Below are positions 20,955-30,100 of a stretch of DNA of 64,000 nucleotides, piece after piece. The position numbers and the translations under genes were made by a program. Position 1 is the stretch's first letter. Each line of letters opens with the position of its first letter. Location: contig NZ_CP007509.1 of assembly GCF_000661915.1 (NCBI RefSeq), forward strand, positions 620,001 to 684,000, given 5' to 3'. The DNA comes from Stutzerimonas decontaminans (GTDB lineage: Bacteria; Pseudomonadota; Gammaproteobacteria; Pseudomonadales; Pseudomonadaceae). Under the pieces are notes generated by a model. The model was given only the letters and a program-made list of their open reading frames with translations. It was not told the origin of the DNA and ran no database searches.

Positions 20955-23120
20955 ATGCAGCAGCGCCCGTCTTTCGAAAGCCTGTTCCGGTTGTCCCCGA
21001 ACGCCTATGTTCTGCTTGATCGCGATCTGGTCATCCTGGACGCCAATACCGCGTACCTGACCCTGACCGGTCGAAGGCTGGAGGACATCCAGGGGCAGCG
21101 TCTGCACGAGGCGTTCGCTGCTGACCCGTTGAGTCCCGAGACGACTCGGGTACAGGAGTTGCTCGACTCCTTTGCGCGTGTGCTCAGTCGCAAGTCCGTC
21201 GATACGTTGCCGGTGATTCGCTATTCCATTGCACGCCAAACGCCGCAGGGACCTGTCTACGAAGATCGCTACTGGAGTGCCACGCACACGCCAGTCCTGA
21301 ATGAGCAGGGTGAGGTGGCGGCGATCCTGCAACACACATCGGATATCACCGAGCTGCAGGCGATGAAGGATTCCCTGCGCGAGGCCGCAACTGGCCAGCA
21401 GCCCACGCAGCAGCTGGAGCAGGATGTAATGTCTCGCGCGAAATTGATGCAGTCCGAAGGCGAACAGCTGCGCCGGCTTTTTGCCCAGGCGCCGGGATTC
21501 GTCTGTTTTCTGCGCGGTCCGAGGCACGTCTACGAGCTGGTCAACGATGCCTATCGGCAGGTCACCGGGCATCGTCAGCTGCTGGGCAAGACGATTCGCG
21601 AGGGTTTGCCCGAGATCGAAGGGCAGGCCCTCATCGGTCTGCTCGACGAGGTTTATCGGACTGGCCAGCCCTATATCGGCAGGCGTGTGTCGCTGTTTCT
21701 TCAGCGGCAACCGGGGCGGGAGCCCGAAGAGGTGATCCTCGACTTCGTGCTGCAACCCATCGTTGAGAATGATGGAAAGGTGATTGGTATCTTCGTTCAG
21801 GGGCAGGACGTGACTGAGCTGCAGCGCAACGAAACGGAGCTGCGCCGCTATCGCGATCATCTGGAGGAGCTGGTTCGAGAGCGCACCCTGGCATTGCAGC
21901 GCAGTGAGGCCGAACGCCAGGTGGCCGAGCAGGCGCTGTTGCAGGCTCAGCGTCTGGAAGCGGTGGGCAAGTTGACCGGAGGAATCGCGCACGATTTCAA
22001 CAACATGCTGCAGATCATTGGCGGCAACCTGCAATTATTGCGGCGCAGTCTAGGGAGTGACGAAACTGCTGCGCGGCGCCTGAATTCCGCGGTCAGCGGT
22101 GTCGAGAAGGGTGCTCGCTTGGCTTCGCAGCTGCTGGCTTTCGCGAGTCGTCAGCCATTGCTTCCACGCCAGGTGCATCTGCCGGATTTGCTCGAGCAGA
22201 TGCATGAGCTGCTCAACGGGGCTTTGGGTTCAGCCGTGCAGCTTGAGCTGCAGGTGCTCGGGCAGCCCTGGCCGGTGTTCGTTGATGTCGGCAACCTGCA
22301 AAGTGTGGTGCTGAACCTCGCCGCCAATGCGCGCGATGCGATGGCGGGTGGCGGTCGCGTTGTGCTGCGCCTGGAGAATCGCCTGTTGGGCGCGGACGTT
22401 CCGGTCGGCCAGGGTGGTGATTATGTGCTGCTCAGCGTGATTGATGAGGGCAGCGGCATGACTGAGGATGTTCGCGCCAGGGCATTCGAGCCTTTCTTCA
22501 CTACCAAACAGGATAGCAACGCTTCCGGCCTCGGCTTGAGTATGGTCTACGGCTTCGTCAAGCAGAGCGGCGGTTTCGTCGCGCTGGAAAGCGGCGAGCA
22601 GGGAGGCACCGCCGTGCATGTTCACTTGCCACGGCATGTAGAGGGCGAGCAGCGGTCGGAGGCGGTCGGCGAGCGACCGATCGATCCGATGCAGGGGCAG
22701 GCGGACATGCCGCTTTCGCCCGTTGAGTCGGAATCGCCACTGGATGACGGCGGTCTCAAGGTCCTCTTCGTCGAAGATGATCCAACTCTGCGCATGCTGA
22801 CCGGCGAGGTGGTGATGGAGCTTGGTCATCAGGTCGTCGCCATTGAGACGGCCGAGGAGGCGCTGGATCTTCTGGAGCAGCAGTCCTTCGACGTATTGCT
22901 GACCGATGTTGGTCTGGCTGGCATGAGCGGAATTGATCTTGCGCGCGAGGCCGGGGCACGCCAGCCGCAACTGTCACTGGTGATCGCCTCGGGCTATCCG
23001 GTCAATGCCGCGGACATCGGGCTCGATCGGCTGCACACCATGCTCAAGCCGTACGATATCCACCAGGTTCGCGAGCTGCTCGAAGGAATTCGTGTCGAGC
23101 GCGCGGCGCTGCGCAACTGA
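20955..23120 (+). CDS. Hybrid sensor histidine kinase/response regulator with PAS domains
   Basis: 721 residues with no obvious TM segment, so probably a cytoplasmic sensor. Order: PAS (about 8-120), a second PAS/PAC (about 170-290, ending VQGQDVTELQ), coiled coil, HisKA with GGIAHDFNN (phospho-acceptor His346), HATPase with DEGSGM and SGLGLSMVYGFV, a linker, and a C-terminal receiver (about 601-715) with VEDD, phospho-acceptor Asp651 in LLTDVGL and MLKPYD. GGAGG at 20946-20950 lies just 4 nt before the ATG. It stands alone between rlmB and rpsF, without a partner regulator. The ligand is unknown; a PAS cofactor cannot be judged from sequence alone. Confidence 0.88.
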   Translation: MQQRPSFESLFRLSPNAYVLLDRDLVILDANTAYLTLTGRRLEDIQGQRLHEAFAADPLSPETTRVQELLDSFARVLSRKSVDTLPVIRYSIARQTPQGPVYEDRYWSATHTPVLNEQGEVAAILQHTSDITELQAMKDSLREAATGQQPTQQLEQDVMSRAKLMQSEGEQLRRLFAQAPGFVCFLRGPRHVYELVNDAYRQVTGHRQLLGKTIREGLPEIEGQALIGLLDEVYRTGQPYIGRRVSLFLQRQPGREPEEVILDFVLQPIVENDGKVIGIFVQGQDVTELQRNETELRRYRDHLEELVRERTLALQRSEAERQVAEQALLQAQRLEAVGKLTGGIAHDFNNMLQIIGGNLQLLRRSLGSDETAARRLNSAVSGVEKGARLASQLLAFASRQPLLPRQVHLPDLLEQMHELLNGALGSAVQLELQVLGQPWPVFVDVGNLQSVVLNLAANARDAMAGGGRVVLRLENRLLGADVPVGQGGDYVLLSVIDEGSGMTEDVRARAFEPFFTTKQDSNASGLGLSMVYGFVKQSGGFVALESGEQGGTAVHVHLPRHVEGEQRSEAVGERPIDPMQGQADMPLSPVESESPLDDGGLKVLFVEDDPTLRMLTGEVVMELGHQVVAIETAEEALDLLEQQSFDVLLTDVGLAGMSGIDLAREAGARQPQLSLVIASGYPVNAADIGLDRLHTMLKPYDIHQVRELLEGIRVERAALRN

Positions 23121-23156
23121 CGGTCACCGCGCTGGTTAAATATTCACCAGTTTGCC

Positions 23157-23185
23157 TTGCGCCGCTGTCGGCCCTTCTCTAGAAT
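23157..23185 (+). promoter_or_regulatory. Promoter of the rpsF ribosomal protein operon
   Basis: TTGCGC (23157-23162), 17-bp spacer, TAGAAT (23180-23185). The predicted start near 23192 gives a leader of about 109 nt before rpsF. Confidence 0.55.
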
Positions 23186-23195
23186 GGCGCCCCTT

Positions 23196-23279
23196 GCCTG
23201 GATGGCAGGCGTTTGCGCGCCTTTCTGCAAGCAAGACAACAAGTCATTCACTCCTTGCCTGACCGCATTGTCGGCAGGC
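23196..23279 (+). promoter_or_regulatory. Structured rpsF leader, candidate S6:S18 autoregulatory element
   Basis: Two hairpins have the same closing arms. GCCTG-GATGG-CAGGC lies at 23196-23210. At 23257-23279, GCCTG, a bulged A, CCG, a six-base loop, CGG and CAGGC form a longer stem 21 nt before the start codon. The arms are interchangeable, so alternative pairing is possible. S6:S18 is known to bind a CCG-containing structure in rpsF leaders; that this is the site is an inference. Confidence 0.4.
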
Positions 23280-23300
23280 TGCAACCCGTAAGGAGCAATT

Positions 23301-23717
23301 ATGCGTCATTACGAAATCATCTTTCTGGTTCACCCGGACCAGAGCGAGCAGGTCGGCGGCATGGTGGAGCGTTACACCAAGCTGATCGAAGAAGACGGTG
23401 GCAAGGTTCACCGCCTGGAAGACTGGGGCCGTCGTCAGCTGGCTTATGCCATCAACAACGTGCACAAAGCTCACTACGTGATGCTGAACGTCGAGTGCAG
23501 TGGCAAGGCCCTGGCCGAGCTGGAAGACAACTTCCGCTACAACGACGCCGTCATTCGTAACCTGGTCATTCGTCGCGATGAAGCCGAGACCGAGCAGTCT
23601 GAAATGCTCAAGGCCGAGGAAAACCGTAGCGAGCGCCGCGAGCGTCGTGATCGCCCTGACAACACTGATGGCTCCAATGAGAGCGACAGTGACAGCGATA
23701 ACAACGCTGACGAGTAA
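23301..23717 (+). CDS. rpsF: 30S ribosomal protein S6
   Basis: 138 residues. S6 binds S18 on the 30S platform. [18 protein letters not shown], the [12 protein letters not shown] block and [12 protein letters not shown] are typical. The C-terminus is a long Arg/Ser/Asp/Asn-rich acidic tail ending in DE; in relatives the glutamate ligase RimK extends this end. AAGGAG sits before the ATG. It is first in the rpsF-rpsR-DUF2232-rplI operon. Confidence 0.97.
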   Translation: MRHYEIIFLVHPDQSEQVGGMVERYTKLIEEDGGKVHRLEDWGRRQLAYAINNVHKAHYVMLNVECSGKALAELEDNFRYNDAVIRNLVIRRDEAETEQSEMLKAEENRSERRERRDRPDNTDGSNESDSDSDNNADE

Positions 23718-23745
23718 TCCACGGATCTATTGAGGAGCCTATTTC

Positions 23746-23976
23746 ATGGCACGTTTTTTCCGTCGTCGTAAGTTCTGCCGTTTCACCGCCGAAGGCGTGA
23801 AAGAGATCGATTACAAGGATCTCAACACTCTTAAGGCCTACATCTCCGAGACCGGCAAGATCGTTCCTAGCCGTATCACCGGAACCAAGGCACGTTATCA
23901 GCGTCAGCTGGCTACCGCTATCAAGCGCGCCCGCTACCTGGCCCTGCTGCCCTACACCGACAGCCACGGCCGTTGA
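23746..23976 (+). CDS. rpsR: 30S ribosomal protein S18
   Basis: 76 residues, complete. [13 protein letters not shown], the [27 protein letters not shown] block and a short C-terminus match S18, partner of S6. It lies 28 bp after rpsF with a GAGGAG ribosome-binding site. Confidence 0.98.
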   Translation: MARFFRRRKFCRFTAEGVKEIDYKDLNTLKAYISETGKIVPSRITGTKARYQRQLATAIKRARYLALLPYTDSHGR

Positions 23977-24010
23977 TCCGGCTGGTCGGCAGAAGTAAAG
24001 GATAAATCGC

Positions 24011-24904
24011 ATGCGCGCCCTGGCTGAGTTCATCATGCGCGGCCGTATGCAAGCCATCTTTGTGGTGGCTGGCGCCGCGGCGCTGCCCATGCTGTTCTGG
24101 CTGAGTGCTGCCGCGGGCTGCCTGGTGTTGCTGCGGCGTGGTCTCAATGATGCGCTGGGTGTGCTGGTCTGGGCCGTATTGCCGGCTTTGGCCTGGTGGT
24201 ACTTCGGCGATCCGCGAACCCTGCTGGTATTGCTGGGTTCACTGGGGCTGGCGTTACTGCTGCGCAGTCAGGCTTCGTGGGTGCGGGTGATGCTGTGCAG
24301 TGTGGGCCTTGGACTGCTGTATGTCTGGGCTCTCGGTGCGGTGTTCGGCGAGCCCATAGCGGCGCTGGCCAGCGAACTGCAGAAAGTGTTGCCTGACGCG
24401 TTGTCGGGTGCCTATCAGCAGCTTTCGGTGGAAGAGCGTGGACGCTTGGAGTCCTTGTTGGCGCCCGTGCTGACTGGCCTTTTGGCCGCACTGCTGCAGG
24501 TCGTCACCCTGGTGAGCTTGATGCTTGGCCGCTACTGGCAGGCTGCGTTGTACAACCCAGGCGGTTTCGGCGGTGAGTTTCGTGCGCTGCGGTTTCCAGC
24601 GCTGCCGGCGATGCTGCTGTTGGTCGGCATGCTTCTCGGGCCGAATCTGGGCGCGCAACTGGCCGTATTGACGCCGTTGTGCAGTGTGCCGCTGGTGTTC
24701 GCCGGTATCGCGCTGATGCACGGGCTGGTGGCTCAGGGGCGTCTGCCGCGATTTTGGCTGGTGGGGCTGTACGTCACGCTGGTGCTGTTCATGCAGTTGA
24801 TTTATCCGTTACTGGCCGTTTTGGCCATTGTCGACAGTCTGTTTGATTTTCGTGGTCGCGCAGCCGGTAAGAACGGCGCGGGACCTGCGAACGGTGAAGG
24901 TTAA
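24011..24904 (+). CDS. DUF2232 integral membrane protein
   Basis: 297 residues, strongly hydrophobic, with about seven or eight predicted TM segments beginning at residue 13. It contains conserved-looking NPGGFGGEFRALRFP between helices in the C-terminal half. Pseudomonads carry this DUF2232 gene between rpsR and rplI, and it is probably co-transcribed with them. Its function is unknown; the family has some resemblance to YybS-type membrane proteins. Start ATG 24011 follows AAAGGA. Confidence 0.85.
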   Translation: MRALAEFIMRGRMQAIFVVAGAAALPMLFWLSAAAGCLVLLRRGLNDALGVLVWAVLPALAWWYFGDPRTLLVLLGSLGLALLLRSQASWVRVMLCSVGLGLLYVWALGAVFGEPIAALASELQKVLPDALSGAYQQLSVEERGRLESLLAPVLTGLLAALLQVVTLVSLMLGRYWQAALYNPGGFGGEFRALRFPALPAMLLLVGMLLGPNLGAQLAVLTPLCSVPLVFAGIALMHGLVAQGRLPRFWLVGLYVTLVLFMQLIYPLLAVLAIVDSLFDFRGRAAGKNGAGPANGEG

Positions 24905-24925
24905 AAGTTAAGAGGTAAGACTCAA

Positions 24926-25372
24926 ATGGAAGTCATCCTGCTGGAAAAAGTCGCAAACCTGGGCAACCTGGGCGACAAGGTAAACGTCAAGTCTGGTTAC
25001 GGTCGCAACTACCTGCTGCCGCAGCGCAAGGCTACTGCTGCTACCGCAGCCAACATCGCCGAGTTCGAAGCTCGTCGTGCTGACCTGGAAAAGGCTGCTG
25101 CCGAGCGTAAGGCTTCTGCCGAAACTCGTGCCGCTCAGCTGGCCGAGCTGGAAGTCACCATCACCGCTACCGCGGGCGATGAGGGCAAGCTGTTCGGTTC
25201 CATCGGCACTCACGACATCGCCGACGCACTGACCGCCTCTGGCGTTGCAGTGGCGAAGAGCGAAGTCCGTCTGCCGAACGGCACCATCCGTCAGGTTGGT
25301 GAGTACGACGTAGCTGTGCACCTGCACACCGACGTCGAAGCGACCGTCAAAGTGATCGTCGTAGCCGGCTAA
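24926..25372 (+). CDS. rplI: 50S ribosomal protein L9
   Basis: 148 residues. L9 binds 23S rRNA near the L1 stalk and affects frame maintenance. The N-domain [19 protein letters not shown] with [13 protein letters not shown], a long connecting helix (about 42-75) and the C-domain are intact. It ends the ribosomal protein operon, followed by a terminator-like hairpin. Confidence 0.98.
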   Translation: MEVILLEKVANLGNLGDKVNVKSGYGRNYLLPQRKATAATAANIAEFEARRADLEKAAAERKASAETRAAQLAELEVTITATAGDEGKLFGSIGTHDIADALTASGVAVAKSEVRLPNGTIRQVGEYDVAVHLHTDVEATVKVIVVAG

Positions 25373-25411
25373 GCCATCGTCTGGCACCGCTGGTGCCTGA
25401 CGAGTAACATC

Positions 25412-25451
25412 GGGCACGTTTCCGCGCGAGTGGAGCGTGCCCTTTGTTTTT
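25412..25451 (+). terminator. Intrinsic terminator/attenuator between rplI and dnaB
   Basis: GGGCACG (25412-25418) pairs with CGTGCCC (25436-25442), with a weaker inner TCC/GGA pairing, followed by TTTGTTTTT (25443-25451). A second GC hairpin, CGTC-T-GGCACC/GGTGCC-T-GACG, lies just upstream (25378-25402). The T-tract ends 24 bp before dnaB. Confidence 0.75.
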
Positions 25452-25475
25452 CTGAAGTTTCGAATTCCGAGTGCC

Positions 25476-26870
25476 ATGAACGACATCAGTGTTCCCCAGC
25501 AATACGATCTGGAAACCGCAGCGCTCAAGGTTCCGCCGCACTCCATCGAGGCAGAGCAGGCGGTGCTCGGCGGTCTGATGCTGGATAACAATGCCTGGGA
25601 GCGCGTGCTCGACCAGGTGTCCGACGGCGATTTCTATCGCCACGATCATCGCCTCATCTTCCGCGCCATCTTCACCCTCGCCGAGCGCAACTCTCCCTTC
25701 GACGTGGTCACGCTCTCCGAGCAGCTGGATAAGGAGGGGCATCTGCCCCAGGTTGGCGGCCTGGCCTATCTTGGCGAGCTGGCGAAGAACACGCCTTCGG
25801 TGGCGAACATCAAGGCCTATGCCCAGATCATCCGCGAGCGCGCCACGCTGCGTCAGCTGATCGGCATCAGCAACGAGATCGCCGACAGCGCCTACGCGCC
25901 CCAAGGCCGCACTGGCGAGGAGATTCTCGATGAAGCCGAGCGTCTGATCTTCCAGATTGCTGAAGCGCGGCCCAAGACTGGCGGCCCGGTGGGCATCAAC
26001 GACATTCTGGTAAAAGCGATCGATCGCATCGACACACTGTTCAATGCGGGTGAGGCCATCACCGGTCTGTCCACTGGCTTTAGCGATCTGGATGACGCCA
26101 CCAACGGGTTGCAGCCGGCCGATCTGATCATCGTCGCCGGTCGTCCGTCCATGGGTAAGACGACCTTCGCCATGAACCTGGTCGAGAATGCGGTGCTGCG
26201 CACCGACAAGGCGGTGCTGGTGTTCTCCCTGGAAATGCCGGCTGACTCCATCGTCATTCGTATGCTCGCTTCGCTTGGTCGCATCGACCAGACCAAGGTC
26301 CGCGCCGGTAAACTCGAGGATGACGACTGGCCGCGGCTGACCTCGGCAGTAAACCTGCTCAACGACCGCAAGCTGTTCATCGACGATACTGCCGGCATCA
26401 GCCCGTCGGAGATGCGCGCGCGGACCCGACGCCTGGCCCGTGAGCACGGCGAGATCGCCATGATCATGGTCGACTACCTGCAGCTGATGCAGATCCCCGG
26501 CTCAAGTGGTGACAACCGGACCAACGAGATTTCCGAGATTTCTCGCTCGCTCAAGGGGTTGGCCAAGGAATTCAACTGTCCGGTGATCGCGTTGTCGCAG
26601 CTCAACCGCTCGCTCGAACAGCGACCCAACAAGCGCCCGGTGAACTCCGACTTGCGTGAATCGGGGGCAATCGAGCAGGACGCCGACATCATCATGTTCG
26701 TTTACCGGGACGAGGTTTATCACCCGGAAACCGAATACAAGGGCGTCGCCGAAATCATCATCGGCAAGCAGCGTAACGGTCCGATCGGCACCACCCGTCT
26801 GGCGTTCCTCGGTCGTTATTCGCGCTTCGAAAATCTGGCGCCGGGCAGTTACCAGTTCGACGACGAGTAA
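25476..26870 (+). CDS. dnaB: Replicative DNA helicase DnaB
   Basis: 464 residues. DnaB is the hexameric 5'-3' helicase at the replication fork. The N-domain (PHSIEAEQAVLGGLMLDN) is followed by a RecA-like motor with Walker A GRPSMGKTT, Walker B MVDYLQLM, EISRSLKGLAKE and the arginine-finger region RDEVYHPE. Start ATG 25476 gives MNDISVPQQYDLETAALKV, the Pseudomonas N-terminus; the frame back to 25437 runs into the terminator. No intein is seen. Confidence 0.97.
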   Translation: MNDISVPQQYDLETAALKVPPHSIEAEQAVLGGLMLDNNAWERVLDQVSDGDFYRHDHRLIFRAIFTLAERNSPFDVVTLSEQLDKEGHLPQVGGLAYLGELAKNTPSVANIKAYAQIIRERATLRQLIGISNEIADSAYAPQGRTGEEILDEAERLIFQIAEARPKTGGPVGINDILVKAIDRIDTLFNAGEAITGLSTGFSDLDDATNGLQPADLIIVAGRPSMGKTTFAMNLVENAVLRTDKAVLVFSLEMPADSIVIRMLASLGRIDQTKVRAGKLEDDDWPRLTSAVNLLNDRKLFIDDTAGISPSEMRARTRRLAREHGEIAMIMVDYLQLMQIPGSSGDNRTNEISEISRSLKGLAKEFNCPVIALSQLNRSLEQRPNKRPVNSDLRESGAIEQDADIIMFVYRDEVYHPETEYKGVAEIIIGKQRNGPIGTTRLAFLGRYSRFENLAPGSYQFDDE

Positions 26871-27005
26871 TCCAGCGGACACCACCGTTGCGTTCGAGGG
26901 TGGGCAGCATGCTGTCGCTGCCCAACCAGGGCGCGATCTCGGCCTGCGCGACTGGCCCGGCAGGAGTAAGATTTCGCCCACCCACCGTTGTACAGGAAGA
27001 GTTAC

Positions 27006-28082
27006 ATGCGCCCGCTGGTTGCCACGGTCGATCTGACCGCGCTTCGTCACAACTACCTCCTCGCCAAGCAATGCGCCCCGCAGCGCAAGGCGTTTGCCGT
27101 GGTCAAGGCGAACGCCTACGGGCATGGCGCGCGCGAAGCGGTGACGGCGCTGCAGGAGATCGCCGACGGTTTTGCCGTGGCCTGCCTGGAGGAAGCGGAG
27201 GAGGTTCGCCTCAGCGCACCTGACGCACGCATCCTGCTGCTGGAGGGCTGTTTCGAGCCGGCCGAATATCTGCGCGCCGCCGAGCTGGGGCTGGATGTCG
27301 CCATCCAGGATCAGCGTCAGGCCGACTGGTTGCTAGCGGCCGATCTGCCACGGCCGTTGAATGTCTGGCTGAAACTGGATTCGGGCATGCACCGTCTCGG
27401 CTTTACGCTCGAGGACCTGCGCAAATGCCATGCGCGGCTCAAGGGTCAGGCACCGGTTGGCGAACTCAATCTGATCAGTCACTTCGCCTGCGCCGACGAG
27501 CGCGGTCATGTGCTGACGGAGCTTCAGCTTGAGCGCTACAGCGAGCTGCTGACATTGGAGTTCGACAATTGCTCGCTGGCCAACTCCGCCGCGGTGCTGA
27601 CGCTACCGCAGGCGCACATGGCATGGATTCGCCCCGGCATCATGCTTTACGGCGCTACGCCTTTCGCCGAACTGAGCGCCCAGGAGTTGGGGTTGCGTCC
27701 GGTGATGACGCTGACCGGTGCGTTGATCGCGGTGCGCGATGTGCCCGAAGGTGAAAGCGTTGGTTACGGCGCCAGCTGGGTCGCGCAGCGCGCTTCGCGA
27801 ATTGGCACCGTCAGCTGCGGCTATGCCGATGGCTACCCGCGCACCGCACCATCGGGGACCTCGGTGGTTATCCGTGGCCAGCGTGTGCCGCTGGCCGGTC
27901 GGGTGTCGATGGACATGCTGGCTGTGGATCTGACCGACCTGCCACAGGCGCAGCTCGGTGACGCGGTGGAGCTGTGGGGCGCGCAGCTGCCGATCGACAA
28001 GCTAGCGCAGGCCTGCGGGACCATCGGCTACGAGCTGCTGACCAAGGTGACCGGCCGAGTGCCGCGCCGCTACGTCGGGTGA
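27006..28082 (+). CDS. alr: Alanine racemase (Alr type)
   Basis: 358 residues. This PLP enzyme converts L- to D-alanine for peptidoglycan. The PLP lysine is in VVKANAYGHGA and the second catalytic base Tyr in SVGYGASW; LKLDSGMHRLGF, WIRPGIMLYGA and VSMDMLAVDLTD are also present. No signal peptide is seen, so it is the cytoplasmic Alr type rather than a periplasmic broad-specificity racemase. ATG 27006 has AGGAAGAG upstream. Its end overlaps the convergent nicD-like gene by 13 bp. Confidence 0.95.
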   Translation: MRPLVATVDLTALRHNYLLAKQCAPQRKAFAVVKANAYGHGAREAVTALQEIADGFAVACLEEAEEVRLSAPDARILLLEGCFEPAEYLRAAELGLDVAIQDQRQADWLLAADLPRPLNVWLKLDSGMHRLGFTLEDLRKCHARLKGQAPVGELNLISHFACADERGHVLTELQLERYSELLTLEFDNCSLANSAAVLTLPQAHMAWIRPGIMLYGATPFAELSAQELGLRPVMTLTGALIAVRDVPEGESVGYGASWVAQRASRIGTVSCGYADGYPRTAPSGTSVVIRGQRVPLAGRVSMDMLAVDLTDLPQAQLGDAVELWGAQLPIDKLAQACGTIGYELLTKVTGRVPRRYVG

Positions 28083-29932
28083 TCGGCGAGCAGCGCTTGC
28101 TCGTCCTGCTGGACCCAGTTTCCGCGACCTTGATGCTTGGCCCGGTAAAGCGCCTCGTCGGCAGCCTTGTAGAGCTGTGAGAACTCATCGGCGTGGCGTG
28201 GAAAGAACGCAGCGCCGACGCTAACGGTCACCGCCAGGCTCACCTCCCCATAGGGCACTGGCTTCGATAGCTCATCGAGCAGCCGCTCGGCGATCTCGGC
28301 GGCGTCCCGCTCGACGTTCGGGCCGGTCAGCAACACCGCGAATTCATCGCCACCCAGCCGAGCGGCCATGTCGTTGCTACGTACCAGTCGGCGCAGGCGC
28401 TGGCCGAGCGTACACAGCAACAGGTCGCCGGCGTCGTGGCCGTGGCCATCGTTGATAGGCTTGAAGTGGTCCAGATCGATGAGCAGAAGGGCTATGGATT
28501 CACCGCGGCGCCGTGCGTCGCTCAGCGCCATCTCGACTCGCTCGATGAGGTAGCGCCGGTTGGGCAGCTCGGTGAGGGAGTCGTGGAAGGCGGCCTGCTT
28601 CAGCTCGACTTCCCGTTCGCTGAGATGTCGGTTGGCTTCGGCGAGTTCGGCGGTGCGCGTTTCCACTGCCAGGCTGAGCTGCTCGGCGCTGGCCTGGACC
28701 TGCTTCAGTCGCGCAGACTTTTCCCGGTCGGCGTGCTCCAGCGCGGCCGCTCGTTCCTGCTTGAGTATCTGGATGCGCGAGGCCAGTGCGAAGGAAAACA
28801 GAATGGATTCGGCGGCCACCGCCAGTGGAAAGACGTAGCCGCTCCAGGCCGCGGGCTGAATCACGCCGGTGGCGCGCAGCAACAGCAGGTTGACGCTGCC
28901 CAGAATCACGCCAAAGCCGCAGAGGTAGAGCAGGGCGGGGAAATAACCCTGGCGCCAGCGACGGAACGAGGCCCAGAGCGAGGCTGGGATCGCGGTCAGG
29001 GCCAGCGCGAACACCCAGGCGCCAAACGCGCGCAGGCCGAAGGCGTTGAGCAGTACGGCCGTGACATAGAGGCACAAGGCGAAGGTCAGCAGGCGATGAG
29101 CCCAGGGCACGAAACGGCGGGTTTGCAGCAGGGTCTGGGTGAAGCGACAGGCGCTGAAGCCCCAGAGCGCCGGGATGCTGATGCGATCAAGCCAGAACGG
29201 CACCGGCCCGTTCGGCCAGAGGTACTGAAAGCCATGTCCGGTCATGCCCAGGATCATCAGCAGCGCGCCGCTGGTGGTCATTACGTACCAGAAATAGGCG
29301 TTGTCGCGCAGGCTGAGGAAGATGAACAGGTTGTACAGCAGCATGGCCAGGATCAGGCCATAGATCAGGCCGAGAAACAGGTTTTCGCCCACCGCCTGTT
29401 CCTGCAGGGCATCGAGCTGCCAGGCCCTGAGCGGAAAGGAGTTGCCGGCCGGGTCGTAGCTGCGCAGGTAGAAGGTCAGCGGCTGCTGGTCACCGAGTTG
29501 CGGAAGTCGGAACAGCATGCGCCGATAGGGATGGTCGCGGCCCTCGTTGAACCCGACCAGCTCGCCAGATTGCCGCTCGGTCCAGCCACCGTCTCCGTCC
29601 GGCAGATAGATGCGCAGATCCTTCAGGGTGACCGAGCCCACTTCCAGCCACCACTGTAACAGCGCGTCGCTTTCCCGTTGCAGGCTGACGCGAATCCACC
29701 AGGGGTGCGGACTCTGTCCGACACTGGCCTTGCCTTCGGCTGGCACGAAGCGCGCCTTTACGTCCGGGCGTTGCAGGTCGTCGATGTTCAGCTCGGCTCC
29801 GGGATCGGCCAGCAGCGTGACGTGGGCGTTCAGGCCACGGCCACTGTCACTGGCACTCAGGAGGGCGGTTTCGGCATGGGCGGAGCCCAGGCTGCAAAGA
29901 CTCAGGAGCAAGGCGAAAAGGACGGCGCGCAC
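28070..29932 (-). CDS. nicD: 7TMR-DISM diguanylate cyclase, NicD-like
   Basis: 620 residues. Order: signal peptide (about 1-23), periplasmic 7TMR-DISMED2 sensory domain (about 25-165), seven TM helices (about 190-390), coiled coil (about 395-450), and GGDEF (about 455-610) with intact GGDEF and an upstream inhibitory I-site RSND. It should make c-di-GMP in response to an external, probably nutrient, ligand. GTG 29932 is chosen because GGGAG lies 8 nt before it and a clean signal peptide begins there; the frame is open far upstream only by chance. The alr-nicD-ygiQ order matches PA4930-4928, where NicD mediates nutrient-induced dispersion. Confidence 0.88.
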   Translation of the reverse strand: MRAVLFALLLSLCSLGSAHAETALLSASDSGRGLNAHVTLLADPGAELNIDDLQRPDVKARFVPAEGKASVGQSPHPWWIRVSLQRESDALLQWWLEVGSVTLKDLRIYLPDGDGGWTERQSGELVGFNEGRDHPYRRMLFRLPQLGDQQPLTFYLRSYDPAGNSFPLRAWQLDALQEQAVGENLFLGLIYGLILAMLLYNLFIFLSLRDNAYFWYVMTTSGALLMILGMTGHGFQYLWPNGPVPFWLDRISIPALWGFSACRFTQTLLQTRRFVPWAHRLLTFALCLYVTAVLLNAFGLRAFGAWVFALALTAIPASLWASFRRWRQGYFPALLYLCGFGVILGSVNLLLLRATGVIQPAAWSGYVFPLAVAAESILFSFALASRIQILKQERAAALEHADREKSARLKQVQASAEQLSLAVETRTAELAEANRHLSEREVELKQAAFHDSLTELPNRRYLIERVEMALSDARRRGESIALLLIDLDHFKPINDGHGHDAGDLLLCTLGQRLRRLVRSNDMAARLGGDEFAVLLTGPNVERDAAEIAERLLDELSKPVPYGEVSLAVTVSVGAAFFPRHADEFSQLYKAADEALYRAKHQGRGNWVQQDEQALLADHPT

Positions 29933-30100
29933 CAGATACTCCCGGGCTCGAAGCAATGGTTGAGTCGCGCGAGTATAGCGGGCGGCAGTGACTCTTCGCG
30001 CGCCCGTCGCTAAGGTCGATAAAGACCCTGCGTGGTGGTCGGGCTTGGTTATTTTTTGTGCTATATTCCGCGCCCGTTTTCGTTGTCCCGGTTTCCCGCC

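Noticed and set aside
30045..30067. TTGGTT...TATATT as a ygiQ promoter
   Set aside because: The spacer is only 11 bp, too short for sigma-70; no better -35 was found, so no promoter is claimed.
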